Part shown: positions 31,839-41,574 of the stretch, piece by piece
Position numbering within the stretch: position 1 is the first letter of the stretch
Layout of the letters: every line of letters begins with the position of its first letter
Assembly: GCA_011524395.1 (NCBI GenBank)
Contig: WTKN01000128.1
Location: forward strand, 1-48,758
Origin: Moorena sp. SS36440bin_2
Lineage (GTDB): Bacteria; Cyanobacteriota; Cyanobacteriia; Cyanobacteriales; Coleofasciculaceae
Reading direction: 5' to 3'
Length of the DNA: 48,758 nt
The notes under the pieces: generated by a model
Databases searched by the model: none
The model's input: only the letters and a program-made list of their open reading frames with translations
Told to the model about the DNA's origin: nothing
Translations under genes and position numbers: made by a program

Positions 31839-34664
31839 ATGACGAATAACTTATTAAATTGGTTACTAGGTCTGAGAAATCGCCACTTCTTACTCATTGA
31901 TTTGATTATTTTCACGAGTACGCCAGTATTAGCTCTAGTCCTATTCTTAAACAATCATTTAGATATCAACCTCTATCAATCTGGACTGATACTGGCAACC
32001 ATTCTGTTCCTAGTCGTTAAACTAACTGTATTTTCTACCTTCGGTCTCTACAAGCGTTGCTGGTCTTATGCCAGTATTGATGAACTAGAGCAGATAGCCG
32101 CACTTACTGCTGCTGCTATAGTCATTCAAACGTTATTGTTTCACTGGTCGAATGGTTTAACCAATTTATCCTTGAATAGCCTGCCTAATTCCTTGCCCTT
32201 ACTTGACGGTATACTGAGCTTGTTATTTGTCGGTAGTCTTCGCTTCAGTGTTCGTGCAGTCGAAAGAGTCAGCCAAAAGCATAGGAAGTTTCATCGCCGG
32301 GACAATGTACTGATTGTTGGTGCTGGTAGTGCAGGGGTTGCTCTAGCCCAGGATATGCAAAAGAATCCTTCCCTGGGTTTTAATCCTGTCGCTTTTATTG
32401 ACGATGACCGTAAAAAGCTCAATTTAAGAATTAGGCGACTACCTATAGTTGGTAATCGTGATGCGATTCCTGATGTTGTTCGCTCTCTACGTATTCGCAA
32501 AATTATTATCGCCATGCCTACAGCACCTGGGCGAGTTATTCGGGAAGTTTTAGATATTTGTAAATCCACAGGACTACCAACTACTACTTTACCTGGTATG
32601 AATGAAATCCTCAATAATCCTATCCGTGTTGGTAGTGTTCGAGATGTCAAGATTGAAGACTTGCTGCGTCGCGAACCTATACAAACTGATGTTCAGCGTG
32701 TGGCTAAGTTTCTGAAAGGAAAAATAGTTTTAGTGACAGGAGCAGGAGGCTCTATTGGCAGTGAACTTTGTCGCCAAATTTTTAAGTGTCAACCTTCAGA
32801 AATGGTACTTTTGGGACATGGAGAAAACTCTGTGTTCCATATCCAACAAGAACTAAACAAAGTTTTAGAACTACTTGAATACGATCGGTTAGAAAATGAA
32901 ATACTTCCCAATATTAATACTATTATTGCTGATATTCGATTGACAGGTCGGTTAGAGTACATTTTTGACCAATTCAGACCAGATATTGTTTTCCACGCTG
33001 CGGCTCACAAACATGTGCCAATGATGGAATTAAATCCTCCAGAAGCGATCACAAACAATGTGCTGGGAACCAAAAATTTGCTGGATCTCTCATTGCGATA
33101 TGGTGTAGAACACTTTGTGATGATTTCAACGGATAAAGCAGTTAATCCCACCAATGTTATGGGCTGCAGCAAGCGAGTGGCGGAAATGCTTGTGCTACAA
33201 GCGGCTCAAAGGAGTGGTAGGCATTTTTCTGTGGTTCGTTTTGGCAATGTTCTCGGTAGCCGAGGTAGTGTTGTTCCTACCTTTAAGCGTCAAATTGCTG
33301 CTGGGGGTCCGGTGACTGTTACCCACCCTGATATCTGTCGCTATTTCATGACGATTCCAGAAGCAGTTCAATTGGTTTTGCAAGCCTCAGTGATTGGTCA
33401 GGGTGGTGAAGTGTTTATGCTCAATATGGGTCAACCGGTCAAAATTGTTGACTTAGCCAAAGAACTGATTCGCCTGTCCGGGTATGAAGTTGGTAAGGAC
33501 ATTGACATTGTCTTTAGCGGACTGCGACCAGGAGAAAAGTTATTTGAGGAACTGCTAATTCCTGGAGAAGAATATGAACCAACCCTACACGACAAATTGC
33601 TAGTAGTTAAAAATGCTAGTCACATGGTTTCCCAAAATCTTGACTATGCCGTAGAGGCACTCCGGAAAGCTGCCGCTCAAAATTATACCAATCTAATTCT
33701 ATTCTTGCTGGAGCAACTGGTACCAGGATACACCGCTAAATACAAAAAAACTACTCCAATCCTAAATGTACCTTCGGATATTTCTAAGATTATCAGGAAT
33801 GATGAAACTATTAAAGTATTGGACAAGTGTTATTACCAAGCCAACGGCAAATTTACCCACACCAAAAAAATTGGGTTTTGGGAAATGGAAGATTATTTGC
33901 AAAAGGCTCTAAAAAATCAGGATTTGCAGCTTTACTACCAGCCGATTATGCTCCTAGAAAACGAGCATATAAATAGTTTTGAAGCATTGTTGCGCTGGCA
34001 ACATCCTAACTTAGGATTGATTTATCCAGAAGAGTTTATGCCAGTAGCCAAAGCAACTAGCTTGATTGTTCCCATGGGTTGGTGGGTAATCAAAGAAGTT
34101 TGCAATCAACTACAGTCTTGGCAACAACTGTTTCCTACTCAAACACCGATAACCATTAGTGTTAATCTGTGTCGCCAACAGTTATTGCAACCTGATTTAG
34201 TTCAGCAGATTGACCATATTATCAATAATAATAACTTGGATCCTTATCGTTTTAAGCTAGAAATACCTGAGAGTTTTATTCGTAAAAATCCTGAGAAAGC
34301 CATGGTAGTGCTTGCTAAACTTAGAGCCATTGGGGTTCAGTTAGAATTGGATAATTTTGGTATGGATAATTCATCGGATATCAATTATATCCATGAAGTA
34401 TCTAACTCTATCTATCGAGAGTTTAATGGCTTAAAATTTGATCGCTCTCTAGTCAGTAAAATCAATACCGATAACAGAAATTTAGAACCCGTTCAAACCG
34501 TGGCTAAACTAGCCAATGATCTTGGTATTGATCTAATTGCCACCGGGGTAGAAACATCAAGGCAAATTGATCAACTAAAAATCCTCAACTGTAAATATGG
34601 ACAGGGCTACTTTTTCTCCAAACCCCTAGACGTTGAAGCGGCTATAACTTTGATTGGAGTTTAG
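31839..34664 (+). CDS. CapD/FlaA1-type nucleotide-sugar 4,6-dehydratase fused to a degenerate EAL domain
   Basis: 941 aa. Four membrane helices (~15-135) precede a Rossmann-like domain (VLIVGAGSAGVALAQDM from ~157). The SDR dehydratase domain (~295-600) has LVTGAGGSIGSELC and STDKAVNP (Lys433), with Met441-x3-Lys445 (MGCSK) in place of YxxxK, as in FlaA1/WbpM/PglF. After a ~60-residue linker, an EAL domain covers ~690-935. Intact features are Glu715-Ala-Leu (FEALLRW), ISVNLC, LEIPES, Lys866 (LKFDRSLV) and GQGYFFSKPL. Two signature sites differ: DNFG (Asn839) for DDFG, and ATGVET (Thr902) for AEGVET. The latter position is the proposed general base in RocR. Phosphodiesterase activity is therefore doubtful; c-di-GMP binding remains possible. 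The gene opens the polysaccharide cluster. Confidence 0.92.
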   Translation: MTNNLLNWLLGLRNRHFLLIDLIIFTSTPVLALVLFLNNHLDINLYQSGLILATILFLVVKLTVFSTFGLYKRCWSYASIDELEQIAALTAAAIVIQTLLFHWSNGLTNLSLNSLPNSLPLLDGILSLLFVGSLRFSVRAVERVSQKHRKFHRRDNVLIVGAGSAGVALAQDMQKNPSLGFNPVAFIDDDRKKLNLRIRRLPIVGNRDAIPDVVRSLRIRKIIIAMPTAPGRVIREVLDICKSTGLPTTTLPGMNEILNNPIRVGSVRDVKIEDLLRREPIQTDVQRVAKFLKGKIVLVTGAGGSIGSELCRQIFKCQPSEMVLLGHGENSVFHIQQELNKVLELLEYDRLENEILPNINTIIADIRLTGRLEYIFDQFRPDIVFHAAAHKHVPMMELNPPEAITNNVLGTKNLLDLSLRYGVEHFVMISTDKAVNPTNVMGCSKRVAEMLVLQAAQRSGRHFSVVRFGNVLGSRGSVVPTFKRQIAAGGPVTVTHPDICRYFMTIPEAVQLVLQASVIGQGGEVFMLNMGQPVKIVDLAKELIRLSGYEVGKDIDIVFSGLRPGEKLFEELLIPGEEYEPTLHDKLLVVKNASHMVSQNLDYAVEALRKAAAQNYTNLILFLLEQLVPGYTAKYKKTTPILNVPSDISKIIRNDETIKVLDKCYYQANGKFTHTKKIGFWEMEDYLQKALKNQDLQLYYQPIMLLENEHINSFEALLRWQHPNLGLIYPEEFMPVAKATSLIVPMGWWVIKEVCNQLQSWQQLFPTQTPITISVNLCRQQLLQPDLVQQIDHIINNNNLDPYRFKLEIPESFIRKNPEKAMVVLAKLRAIGVQLELDNFGMDNSSDINYIHEVSNSIYREFNGLKFDRSLVSKINTDNRNLEPVQTVAKLANDLGIDLIATGVETSRQIDQLKILNCKYGQGYFFSKPLDVEAAITLIGV

Positions 34665-34674
34665 CTAAACCTCA

Positions 34675-34704
34675 GCCATCAGCCTTTTGCCAACGGCTGA
34701 TGGC
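34675..34704. terminator. Hairpin after the capD-EAL gene
   Basis: gccatcagcc (34675-34684) and ggctgatggc (34695-34704) form a perfect 10-bp stem with a 10-nt loop, 11 bp after the stop. It may attenuate transcription into the rest of the cluster. It is also built of the cag/gcc repeat seen in other gaps. Confidence 0.5.
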
Positions 34705-34889
34705 ACCTGAATTAGCACCATTTGTAGAGTATATGCTGTTGGCCTAGCACTATTTGTAGCGCATATGCTTACAGCTAAACTAAGGGGAGAGTGGAAAGAG
34801 GGGGAGCAGGGGTGAGAATTTTGGTGTGTAGCTCATCCAATTTAAAACCGCGATAAACATTCATAATCAATCAGTATAATAAAGCTATT

Positions 34890-36284
34890 ATGGTGATTAG
34901 CAAGATAGCAAAATACAGCAAGTTAGTCTTTGTAATAGGGATATTCACCACTGTTGCTTGTAATACTATGACAACAGCTCAAACCTCTAAGGTTACCACG
35001 GTTTATCAAGGTAGTGATGAACACTTTTCCAATCCAGAACGAGGCTTTTTTATGCCTTTTACTCCTCTGGACAATACATCAAATAATCCCTTACAGCTGT
35101 CTGAGCTACAAGAGGTTAGGAATAACCAAATGACCTTATTACGTAAGGTTTACCTAATTTCGGAATTTAGAAATAAACCGTTATCAGAGTCTTTTCTACA
35201 AACCCTATCCCAGGATTTGAATACGGCTCGACAAGCTGGGGTTAAATTAATCTTACGCTTTTCCTATAATTGGGTAGGAGGTGGTGAAGATTCATCCCGC
35301 GATCGCATACTCTCCCATCTGGATGATCTGCAACCGATATTAGCATCAAACTACGATGTTATCGCCTACATGGAAGCAGGTTTTATTGGTTACTGGGGAG
35401 AATGGCATAGTTCTTACTATGGTTTGGATAGCAACAATGAAGATAGAAAAGCTATTTTGTTTAAACTCCTGTCGGTGCTACCTAGTGAACGGATGATTGC
35501 TCTACGATACCCCAATCATAAAATGGCAATTTTTGATCAGGAAAATCCTCTTACCCCTGATCAAGCGTTTAATGGTACTAACCGAGCAAGAACTGGAGCT
35601 ACTAATGATTGTTTCCTAGCCAGTATTGATGATTGGGGAACTTACAGCCATACGGATCGGGGAATAATAGAACAAGAAAAGACATTTTTAAATCTGGATA
35701 ATCGGTATGTGGTACAGGGGGGAGAAACCTGCAATTCTAGTTCTTTTGACGATTGTCCCAATGCCTTAAATGAACTAGAACGAATGCGCTGGAGTGCATT
35801 AAACTACAAACCGGGTGATGCCACTGAGATCATTGAAGACTGGGAAACTCAAGGGTGTTTAGAGGAAATTAAACGTCGTTTGGGCTATCGCTTTCGTCTA
35901 GTCAAGTCAGTTACTCCTACTAGGGTAAAACCCGCTAGTACATTCTCAATACAATTGGAAATTATCAATGAAGGATGGGCTAGTCCTTACAATCCTCGGC
36001 CACTGGAAATTATTCTCCGTCACCGTGTCACTCGTCGCGAATACCATTTACCTATAGACCAGGATCCTCGGATGTGGATGCCTGGTAGTACTCAGGTTAT
36101 TAATGCTGTCACTCGTACTCCAGACACAATCGAAACTGGAACCTATGATGTTTTCTTAAATCTACCTGATCCAGCTCCTCAATTATATAATCGTCCAGAT
36201 TATTCCATCAGACTTGCTAATCAAAATCTCTGGGAAGCCTCGACAGGCTACAATTCCCTATTGACTAGCCTTGTTGTTAATTAA
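34890..36284 (+). CDS. DUF4832/DUF4874-type predicted glycoside hydrolase-like exported protein
   Basis: 464 aa. The N-terminal hydrophobic segment (~10-28, LVFVIGIFTTVAC) ends in a possible lipobox Cys, so it is exported or a lipoprotein. A TIM-barrel-like domain carries NPERGFFMPFTP, VKLILRFSYNWVGGGEDSSR and MEAGFIGYWGEWHSS, the hallmark of DUF4874/DUF4832 pairs. A C-terminal beta-sandwich (~330-460) follows. Acidic residues in GEWHSS and in the barrel could be catalytic, but the activity is not established. Within the polysaccharide cluster it may trim or modify the exported glycan (inference). Confidence 0.82.
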   Translation: MVISKIAKYSKLVFVIGIFTTVACNTMTTAQTSKVTTVYQGSDEHFSNPERGFFMPFTPLDNTSNNPLQLSELQEVRNNQMTLLRKVYLISEFRNKPLSESFLQTLSQDLNTARQAGVKLILRFSYNWVGGGEDSSRDRILSHLDDLQPILASNYDVIAYMEAGFIGYWGEWHSSYYGLDSNNEDRKAILFKLLSVLPSERMIALRYPNHKMAIFDQENPLTPDQAFNGTNRARTGATNDCFLASIDDWGTYSHTDRGIIEQEKTFLNLDNRYVVQGGETCNSSSFDDCPNALNELERMRWSALNYKPGDATEIIEDWETQGCLEEIKRRLGYRFRLVKSVTPTRVKPASTFSIQLEIINEGWASPYNPRPLEIILRHRVTRREYHLPIDQDPRMWMPGSTQVINAVTRTPDTIETGTYDVFLNLPDPAPQLYNRPDYSIRLANQNLWEASTGYNSLLTSLVVN

Positions 36285-36377
36285 ACTGTAAGCATATGGT
36301 GATAGCTGATAGGTGAGAGCTGAGATATGTTGGCGTAGCCTGGGCGTAGCGCATATGCTTAAATACCGATAGAGACT

Positions 36378-37760
36378 ATGAAAGTTTGGTCAGGGCAGAG
36401 CTTGCTTATCTACTGTAAAAAGCTAGTCAATGGCTCCACGAATAGCAAAATTTTTCGCGCAATTGTAACTGTTGGTTTATTAACTGCTTTTGTAAAAGTT
36501 GGTTCTATTATTAAAGAATTAGTAGTTGCCTGGAGGTTTGGTACTGGGGATGAATTAGATGCATTTTTTATCGCTTTATTGGTGGTTTTTTTGATCAAAA
36601 ATGTAATCGCTGAATCCCTTGATACTGCCTTTATTCCTACCTATATCCGTGTACGAGAGCAGGAAGGAATGGCAGCCGCTCAAAAACTGTTTTCTGGAGT
36701 AATGATCTGGGCATTAGTACTGCTTAGCTTCACTACTATAGTAATGGTAGCTACTGCTCTGGTTTATTTACCATTGATTGCCTCTGGGTTTAACCCCGAA
36801 AAGTTAGAGCTTACCTTTCATCTACTTTGTTTAATGGCACCCGTAGTTGTCCTTACTGGGATTGCCATCATTTGGAGTGCTGTTTTGAATGCTGGGGAAC
36901 GTTTTGCTCTAGCAGCTCTATGTCCAATGATGATTCCGGTGATTAGCATCCTATTGATATTAGGATTTAAGTCTTTAGGAATCTTTGCCTTAGTTGCTGG
37001 ATTAATTAGTGGTACAGTTCTAGAGCTGATAATTCTGGGAATAGCACTGCATCATCAAGGTATTTCATTACTGCCAAGATGGTATGGATTTAATGAGCCT
37101 ATGCGCCAGGTAGCGAGTCAGTATCTGCCAATGATTGCTGGAGCATTATTAATCTGTAGTGCTGCTCCAATTGATCAAGCCATGGCAGCTATGTTGTCTC
37201 CTGGTAGTGTGTCTATACTTAACTACGCCAATGGTTTAATTGCTTCTCCCATTAACCTAATGAGTATTGCCATCAGCACTGCGGTAATTCCCTATTTTTC
37301 TAAGATGGTTTCTCGTCAGGATTGGCACGAAATCCGTGGCACCCTTAGGTATTATCTGCGGCTGATATTTATGATTACCGTACCCCTAAGCATAATTCTA
37401 ATTGTTTTTTCTGATCCGATAGTAAAACTAGTTTTTGAACGAGGTTCATTTACCTCTGATGCTACTGAATTAGTTGCGCAAACTCAAGCCCTTTATACCT
37501 TACAAATTCCTTTTTATATTGCTAATATTCTAGTGGTTAGGCTGGTGTCAGCTATGAGACTAAACTATATCCTGATGTGGGTATCTGGATTTGATTTAGC
37601 CATTAATATCATCTTGAATATTCTCTTTATGCAATGGCTGGGAATTAAAGGCATTGCGTTATCCACTAGCTGCGTGTATATCTTTTGTTTTTCCTTTATG
37701 CTCTTATTTACCCAAAACCAAATCAAAAAGAAAAACCCTGGAAAACCATTATGCGATTAA
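36378..37760 (+). CDS. MurJ/MviN-like polysaccharide flippase (Wzx role)
   Basis: MOP-superfamily flippase, 460 aa, with about 13-14 membrane segments. MurJ-like features are the N-terminal FVKVGSIIKELVVAWRFGTGDELDAFF region, APIDQAMAAMLSPGSVSILN and the amphipathic RGTLRYYLRLIFM region. It would flip the undecaprenyl-linked repeat unit across the plasma membrane. It overlaps the next gene by 10 bp (37751-37760), so the two are coupled. Confidence 0.9.
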   Translation: MKVWSGQSLLIYCKKLVNGSTNSKIFRAIVTVGLLTAFVKVGSIIKELVVAWRFGTGDELDAFFIALLVVFLIKNVIAESLDTAFIPTYIRVREQEGMAAAQKLFSGVMIWALVLLSFTTIVMVATALVYLPLIASGFNPEKLELTFHLLCLMAPVVVLTGIAIIWSAVLNAGERFALAALCPMMIPVISILLILGFKSLGIFALVAGLISGTVLELIILGIALHHQGISLLPRWYGFNEPMRQVASQYLPMIAGALLICSAAPIDQAMAAMLSPGSVSILNYANGLIASPINLMSIAISTAVIPYFSKMVSRQDWHEIRGTLRYYLRLIFMITVPLSIILIVFSDPIVKLVFERGSFTSDATELVAQTQALYTLQIPFYIANILVVRLVSAMRLNYILMWVSGFDLAINIILNILFMQWLGIKGIALSTSCVYIFCFSFMLLFTQNQIKKKNPGKPLCD

Positions 37761-38878
37761 CACTAGTGACCTCATCTCTCTCCTGTGGGGGTGCTGAGCG
37801 AGCGGTAGCTTTGCTAGCAAAAGGATTCTTTAACAAGGGTTATCAAGTTGATGTGGTAACAATTGATGACAGCTATCTTGACTTTTATAAATTACCTGAT
37901 GGGGTTAATCGAGTAGCCCTTAATATCGCCAAAAACTCACCAACTTTTATTCATGGAATTTGGAATAACCTCTATCGTTTGTGGGTCTTGAGGCGAACCA
38001 TTAAATCCCTCCACCCTGATGTCGTCATTTCTTTCTTAGATCAAATCAATATCTTGACCCTGTTAGCCCTTGTTAAGACTAACTATCCCGTTCTGGTAAG
38101 TGAACAGAATGATCCTCGGAAAAGTTCTAGTGGCAAAGTGTGGGATAGATTGCGACATATCACCTATTCCTTTGCGGATAAAGTGGTGAGCGTAGGGGAT
38201 GGAGTGAATCAGTATTTTGACTGGCTCCCCCAAACTAAACGAGCAGTAATTTACAACCCATTGGCTAGTATAAATTCCAGACCTAGTATGGATAAATTCC
38301 TGGAAAGTAAAGGAGCTGATCTAACTAAAAAATGGATAGTTGCTATCGGAAGGCTTACCCATCAGAAAGGGTTTGATATTTTATTATCTGCTTTCAAAAA
38401 ACATGCTGAACGCCATCCAAACTGGCAACTTATAATTTTAGGAGAAGGGGAGCTTCGTCCAGAGCTTGAAAATCTCAGATATCAATTAGATTTAACTAAT
38501 CAGGTCATCTTCCCTGGGGTTGTTCGTAATCCCTTTTCAGTCTTAAAACGGTCAGAATTATTTGTATTGTCTTCCCGCTTTGAAGGGTTACCAGGGGTTT
38601 TAGTCGAAGCACTCGCTTGTGGACTCCCCGTTGTTTCAACAGATTGTCCTAGTGGTCCACGAGAAGTTATTCGTGATGGTGTAAATGGGATTTTGGTGCC
38701 CAGTGAAAATAGGTTAGCCTTAGCTACAGCAATGGAGCGTTTAATATCCAATGAGGAAGAGCGTAAACGTCTAGCATCTTATGCTCCAAAAATTACAGAA
38801 CAATTTGGTTTAGGAACAATAATAGAACGCTGGGAAACTTTATTTAGTAACGTGATCAATCAGCAGTCAGCTTTATGA
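37751..38878 (+). CDS. GT4-family glycosyltransferase 1
   Basis: Retaining GT-B transferase, 375 aa. The N-terminal acceptor domain starts MRLTLVTSSLSCGGAERAVA. The C-terminal nucleotide-sugar domain carries VAIGRLTHQKGFDILLSAF, FEGLPGVLVEALACGLPVVS (the E-x7-E pattern) and TDCPSGPREVI. The ATG at 37751 is preferred to longer frames because it gives the canonical N-terminus and overlaps the flippase stop by 10 bp. Confidence 0.93.
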   Translation: MRLTLVTSSLSCGGAERAVALLAKGFFNKGYQVDVVTIDDSYLDFYKLPDGVNRVALNIAKNSPTFIHGIWNNLYRLWVLRRTIKSLHPDVVISFLDQINILTLLALVKTNYPVLVSEQNDPRKSSSGKVWDRLRHITYSFADKVVSVGDGVNQYFDWLPQTKRAVIYNPLASINSRPSMDKFLESKGADLTKKWIVAIGRLTHQKGFDILLSAFKKHAERHPNWQLIILGEGELRPELENLRYQLDLTNQVIFPGVVRNPFSVLKRSELFVLSSRFEGLPGVLVEALACGLPVVSTDCPSGPREVIRDGVNGILVPSENRLALATAMERLISNEEERKRLASYAPKITEQFGLGTIIERWETLFSNVINQQSAL

Positions 38879-38927
38879 ATCACTGACAGCAGATGTAACA
38901 GGGATTAATTGAAAACTGCTATAAAGT

Positions 38928-40037
38928 ATGATCTATAAAAGAATGATGGATACAAAGCATATCGCTTTTTTTCTACCTGCTCTCTATGACGGTGGCGCAG
39001 AACGGGTAACGGTTAACCTGCTCAAAGGGATGTTGGAACAAGATGTTCAGTTGGATCTAGTTCTTGCCAGTGCTGATGGACCTTATCTAAGCCAAGTGCC
39101 TAAGGAGGTGCGTCTGGTTAACTTGGCAGCCGGACGAGTTGTGAAAGCAATTCAACCCTTGTCACGTTACTTACAACAAAAAAGACCTTGTGCTCTAGTG
39201 TCTCATCTGGCTCATGCTAACGTCATTGCTGTAGCAGCGAGGGAGTTAGCTCGTACCAAGACTCGATTAGTGTTGGTGGAACACAACACTTTGTCAGCGT
39301 CTAAGTCTCAGTTAATGCGAGCTAAATTGGTACCACCACTGATGAAATGGTTTTACCCTCGTGCTGATGAAATTGTCGGAGTTTCTAATGCAGTAGCACG
39401 GGATTTGGAGTGCCAACTTGGTTTTGACCAAGGCAAAGTCAGAGAAATTTACAATCCAGTGGTTAATCATCAGCTAATTGCCAAATCAAAAATGCCTGTG
39501 AGCCATTCTTGGTTTCAAAAAGACGCTCCTCCTGTCTTTTTGGCTGTTGGTAGATTATCACCTCAGAAAGATTTCCTGACTCTAATTCAAGGGTTTGCAC
39601 GTTTAAGAAAAAAAATGATTGCTCGTCTGGTGATTTTAGGTGAAGGGGAATCCCGAGGCGAATTAGAGGCAACGATTAACAGGCTAGGAATTGCAGCGGA
39701 TGTTTCTATGCCAGGTTTTGTGGAGAATCCTTATGCATATATGAGTAAGGCGAATGCATTAGTTTTGTCTTCTCGCTGGGAAGGGTTACCAACTGTGTTA
39801 ATTGAAGCAATGGCATGTGGTTGCCAAGTAATTGCTACAGATTGTCCTAGTGGTCCAGCGGAAATTTTATCAGCAGGACAATATGGCATTTTAGTACCAG
39901 TCGGAGATTCAGCCGCTTTATCATTAGCTATGTTACAAGTACTTAGATATCAATTAACTCAGGATAAATTAATGGAGCGGGCAAGGTACTTTTCTACTGA
40001 GCGAGCAGTTTCTGAGTATTTGGCTATCTTGAACTAA
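38928..40037 (+). CDS. GT4-family glycosyltransferase 2
   Basis: 369 aa, GT-B fold. It has IAFFLPALYDGGAERVTVNL, VAVGRLSPQKDFLTLIQGFA, WEGLPTVLIEAMACGCQVIA and TDCPSGPAEIL. It is closely related to the preceding GT4; both share DCPSGPxE, a signature also common in GalNAc/Glc-transferring enzymes. In-frame ATGs at 38943 or 38946 may be the real start. Confidence 0.92.
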   Translation: MIYKRMMDTKHIAFFLPALYDGGAERVTVNLLKGMLEQDVQLDLVLASADGPYLSQVPKEVRLVNLAAGRVVKAIQPLSRYLQQKRPCALVSHLAHANVIAVAARELARTKTRLVLVEHNTLSASKSQLMRAKLVPPLMKWFYPRADEIVGVSNAVARDLECQLGFDQGKVREIYNPVVNHQLIAKSKMPVSHSWFQKDAPPVFLAVGRLSPQKDFLTLIQGFARLRKKMIARLVILGEGESRGELEATINRLGIAADVSMPGFVENPYAYMSKANALVLSSRWEGLPTVLIEAMACGCQVIATDCPSGPAEILSAGQYGILVPVGDSAALSLAMLQVLRYQLTQDKLMERARYFSTERAVSEYLAILN

Positions 40038-40161
40038 AGTCGTTAGTTAATTCAAAATAAAAAAATAAAAATTAATTTAATTGATCATAAATAGTTTATT
40101 TTGCTATAAAAATAAAAAATAATTTGTGATAAATTTTGATTCTAATTTTCCTACTTCCTCC

Positions 40162-40210
40162 CTAATCCCTACTCCCTACTCCCTACTCCCTACTCCCTGT
40201 TCCCTATTCC
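40162..40210. repeat. Heptamer tandem array before the polymerase gene
   Basis: Seven units (ctaatcc, four ctactcc, ctgttcc, ctattcc) followed by ctttgctat, the same flank that ends the array at 8422-8498. It sits 23 bp upstream of the polymerase start. Confidence 0.95.
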
Positions 40211-40233
40211 CTTTGCTATAGAAATAATTGACT

Positions 40234-41574
40234 ATGTTAGCCACAGCTTACTTGGGACTAATATTATTGATGTTCCTTACAGAAATAAAACGAAAAAAAA
40301 CAGGTAAGTTGGATTTCCTGACCTTGGCTAACTTGATTTTCTTTCTTGTCTATGCTTTTCCAGGATTTGTCTTATCAGCTAACCTAGAGAATGCTAGGCA
40401 TGAGTTGAACTGGGGAAATACCTTATACACTGACAACCCACAAACAGTTATTGCTATATTTGTGGGATACCTTCTGATTGTTATTGGTTTCTATTCTAAG
40501 TCAGCTGAAAAATTCGGGAAAACGATTACTATCAAGAGCTATAGTGACAAGGTTGTGATTGTCTTTGCTATTTTTCTGCTGCTATTCTCTTGTCTATCTA
40601 TTCAAATCTATGGCTCTCAGTATGGTGGCGTTATGGTAGCCCTTGCTAAAAGCCACTTGATTCGCTCAACCACGGTTGAAAGTGGCAACCTGGTTTTTTT
40701 TAAGAATTTTATGTTCTTTTCATTCTTTGCTTCTTATTTATTGGCAGCCCTGGTATTTTTTAGCAATATAAAAAAAGGTAAATTCATTCTATTTAGTTTA
40801 TTTTTGCTATCTGTAGTCGCTTCCTGGATTTCAGCAACCTTAACAGCTGGGCGTATTCCTTTTGTCAGATACATTATCGGATTTTATTTAGTTTATGTCC
40901 TAAAAACTGGAAAATTTTCCTTTACTTTCACCCTTACTTTTGTCTCTAGTGCTGCTTTGTTTTTGATTCACGGCAAAACCCTGTTTTTTAGCTTAAGCGC
41001 TTTGCCAGATGGCTATGTTGCTGTAGTGGAACGCTTTAGACAATCTCTGGACAGTGGTTCCAATGAAAGCTTTAGCATTATCGAACTAGTAGAGAACTTT
41101 GTGTTTCCAGTTCATTCCCTAGATGCAGCTTTTAATAATCATTATCCAATGCGGCTATTTCTGGATATCTACTATGGGGTGCTTTCGTTAATACCGGAGC
41201 GTCTTACTAATATGGAGTTTCCAGAAACCCTATCCTTTGAGAATACAGCAAATATCATAGGCTCCAATGAGTTTGCTATCCCACCAGGTATACTGGCCTT
41301 TGGTATCTATAGTATGTCTTGGGTGGGACTAATTATCATATCGTTGAGTTTTGGTTGGATTGGTCGTTATCTACAAACTATTTTTAATAATCAGCTACAT
41401 ACAATCTACTGGATGCCATTTGTTTATATTTTAACAGCTGTAACCTGGATAGATTTTATTACTTTTGGTGACCCAGAGGCTTACCTAATTGCTAATTTTT
41501 GGTTTTTTGCGGCTATGGGTCTATTACTATTTTTCGTTAGCAAGGTTTATTGGAAAAAAAACTATAGATTATGA
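40234..41574 (+). CDS. Wzy-like polysaccharide repeat-unit polymerase
   Basis: 446 aa, about ten to twelve membrane helices with a large central extracytoplasmic loop (~255-320). This is the general look of O-antigen/EPS polymerases, which rarely keep sequence motifs. Context decides: it lies between GT4 genes in a cluster with a flippase. The ATG at 40234 is chosen over TTG 40228. Its stop overlaps the next start (ATGA at 41571-41574). Confidence 0.8.
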   Translation: MLATAYLGLILLMFLTEIKRKKTGKLDFLTLANLIFFLVYAFPGFVLSANLENARHELNWGNTLYTDNPQTVIAIFVGYLLIVIGFYSKSAEKFGKTITIKSYSDKVVIVFAIFLLLFSCLSIQIYGSQYGGVMVALAKSHLIRSTTVESGNLVFFKNFMFFSFFASYLLAALVFFSNIKKGKFILFSLFLLSVVASWISATLTAGRIPFVRYIIGFYLVYVLKTGKFSFTFTLTFVSSAALFLIHGKTLFFSLSALPDGYVAVVERFRQSLDSGSNESFSIIELVENFVFPVHSLDAAFNNHYPMRLFLDIYYGVLSLIPERLTNMEFPETLSFENTANIIGSNEFAIPPGILAFGIYSMSWVGLIIISLSFGWIGRYLQTIFNNQLHTIYWMPFVYILTAVTWIDFITFGDPEAYLIANFWFFAAMGLLLFFVSKVYWKKNYRL

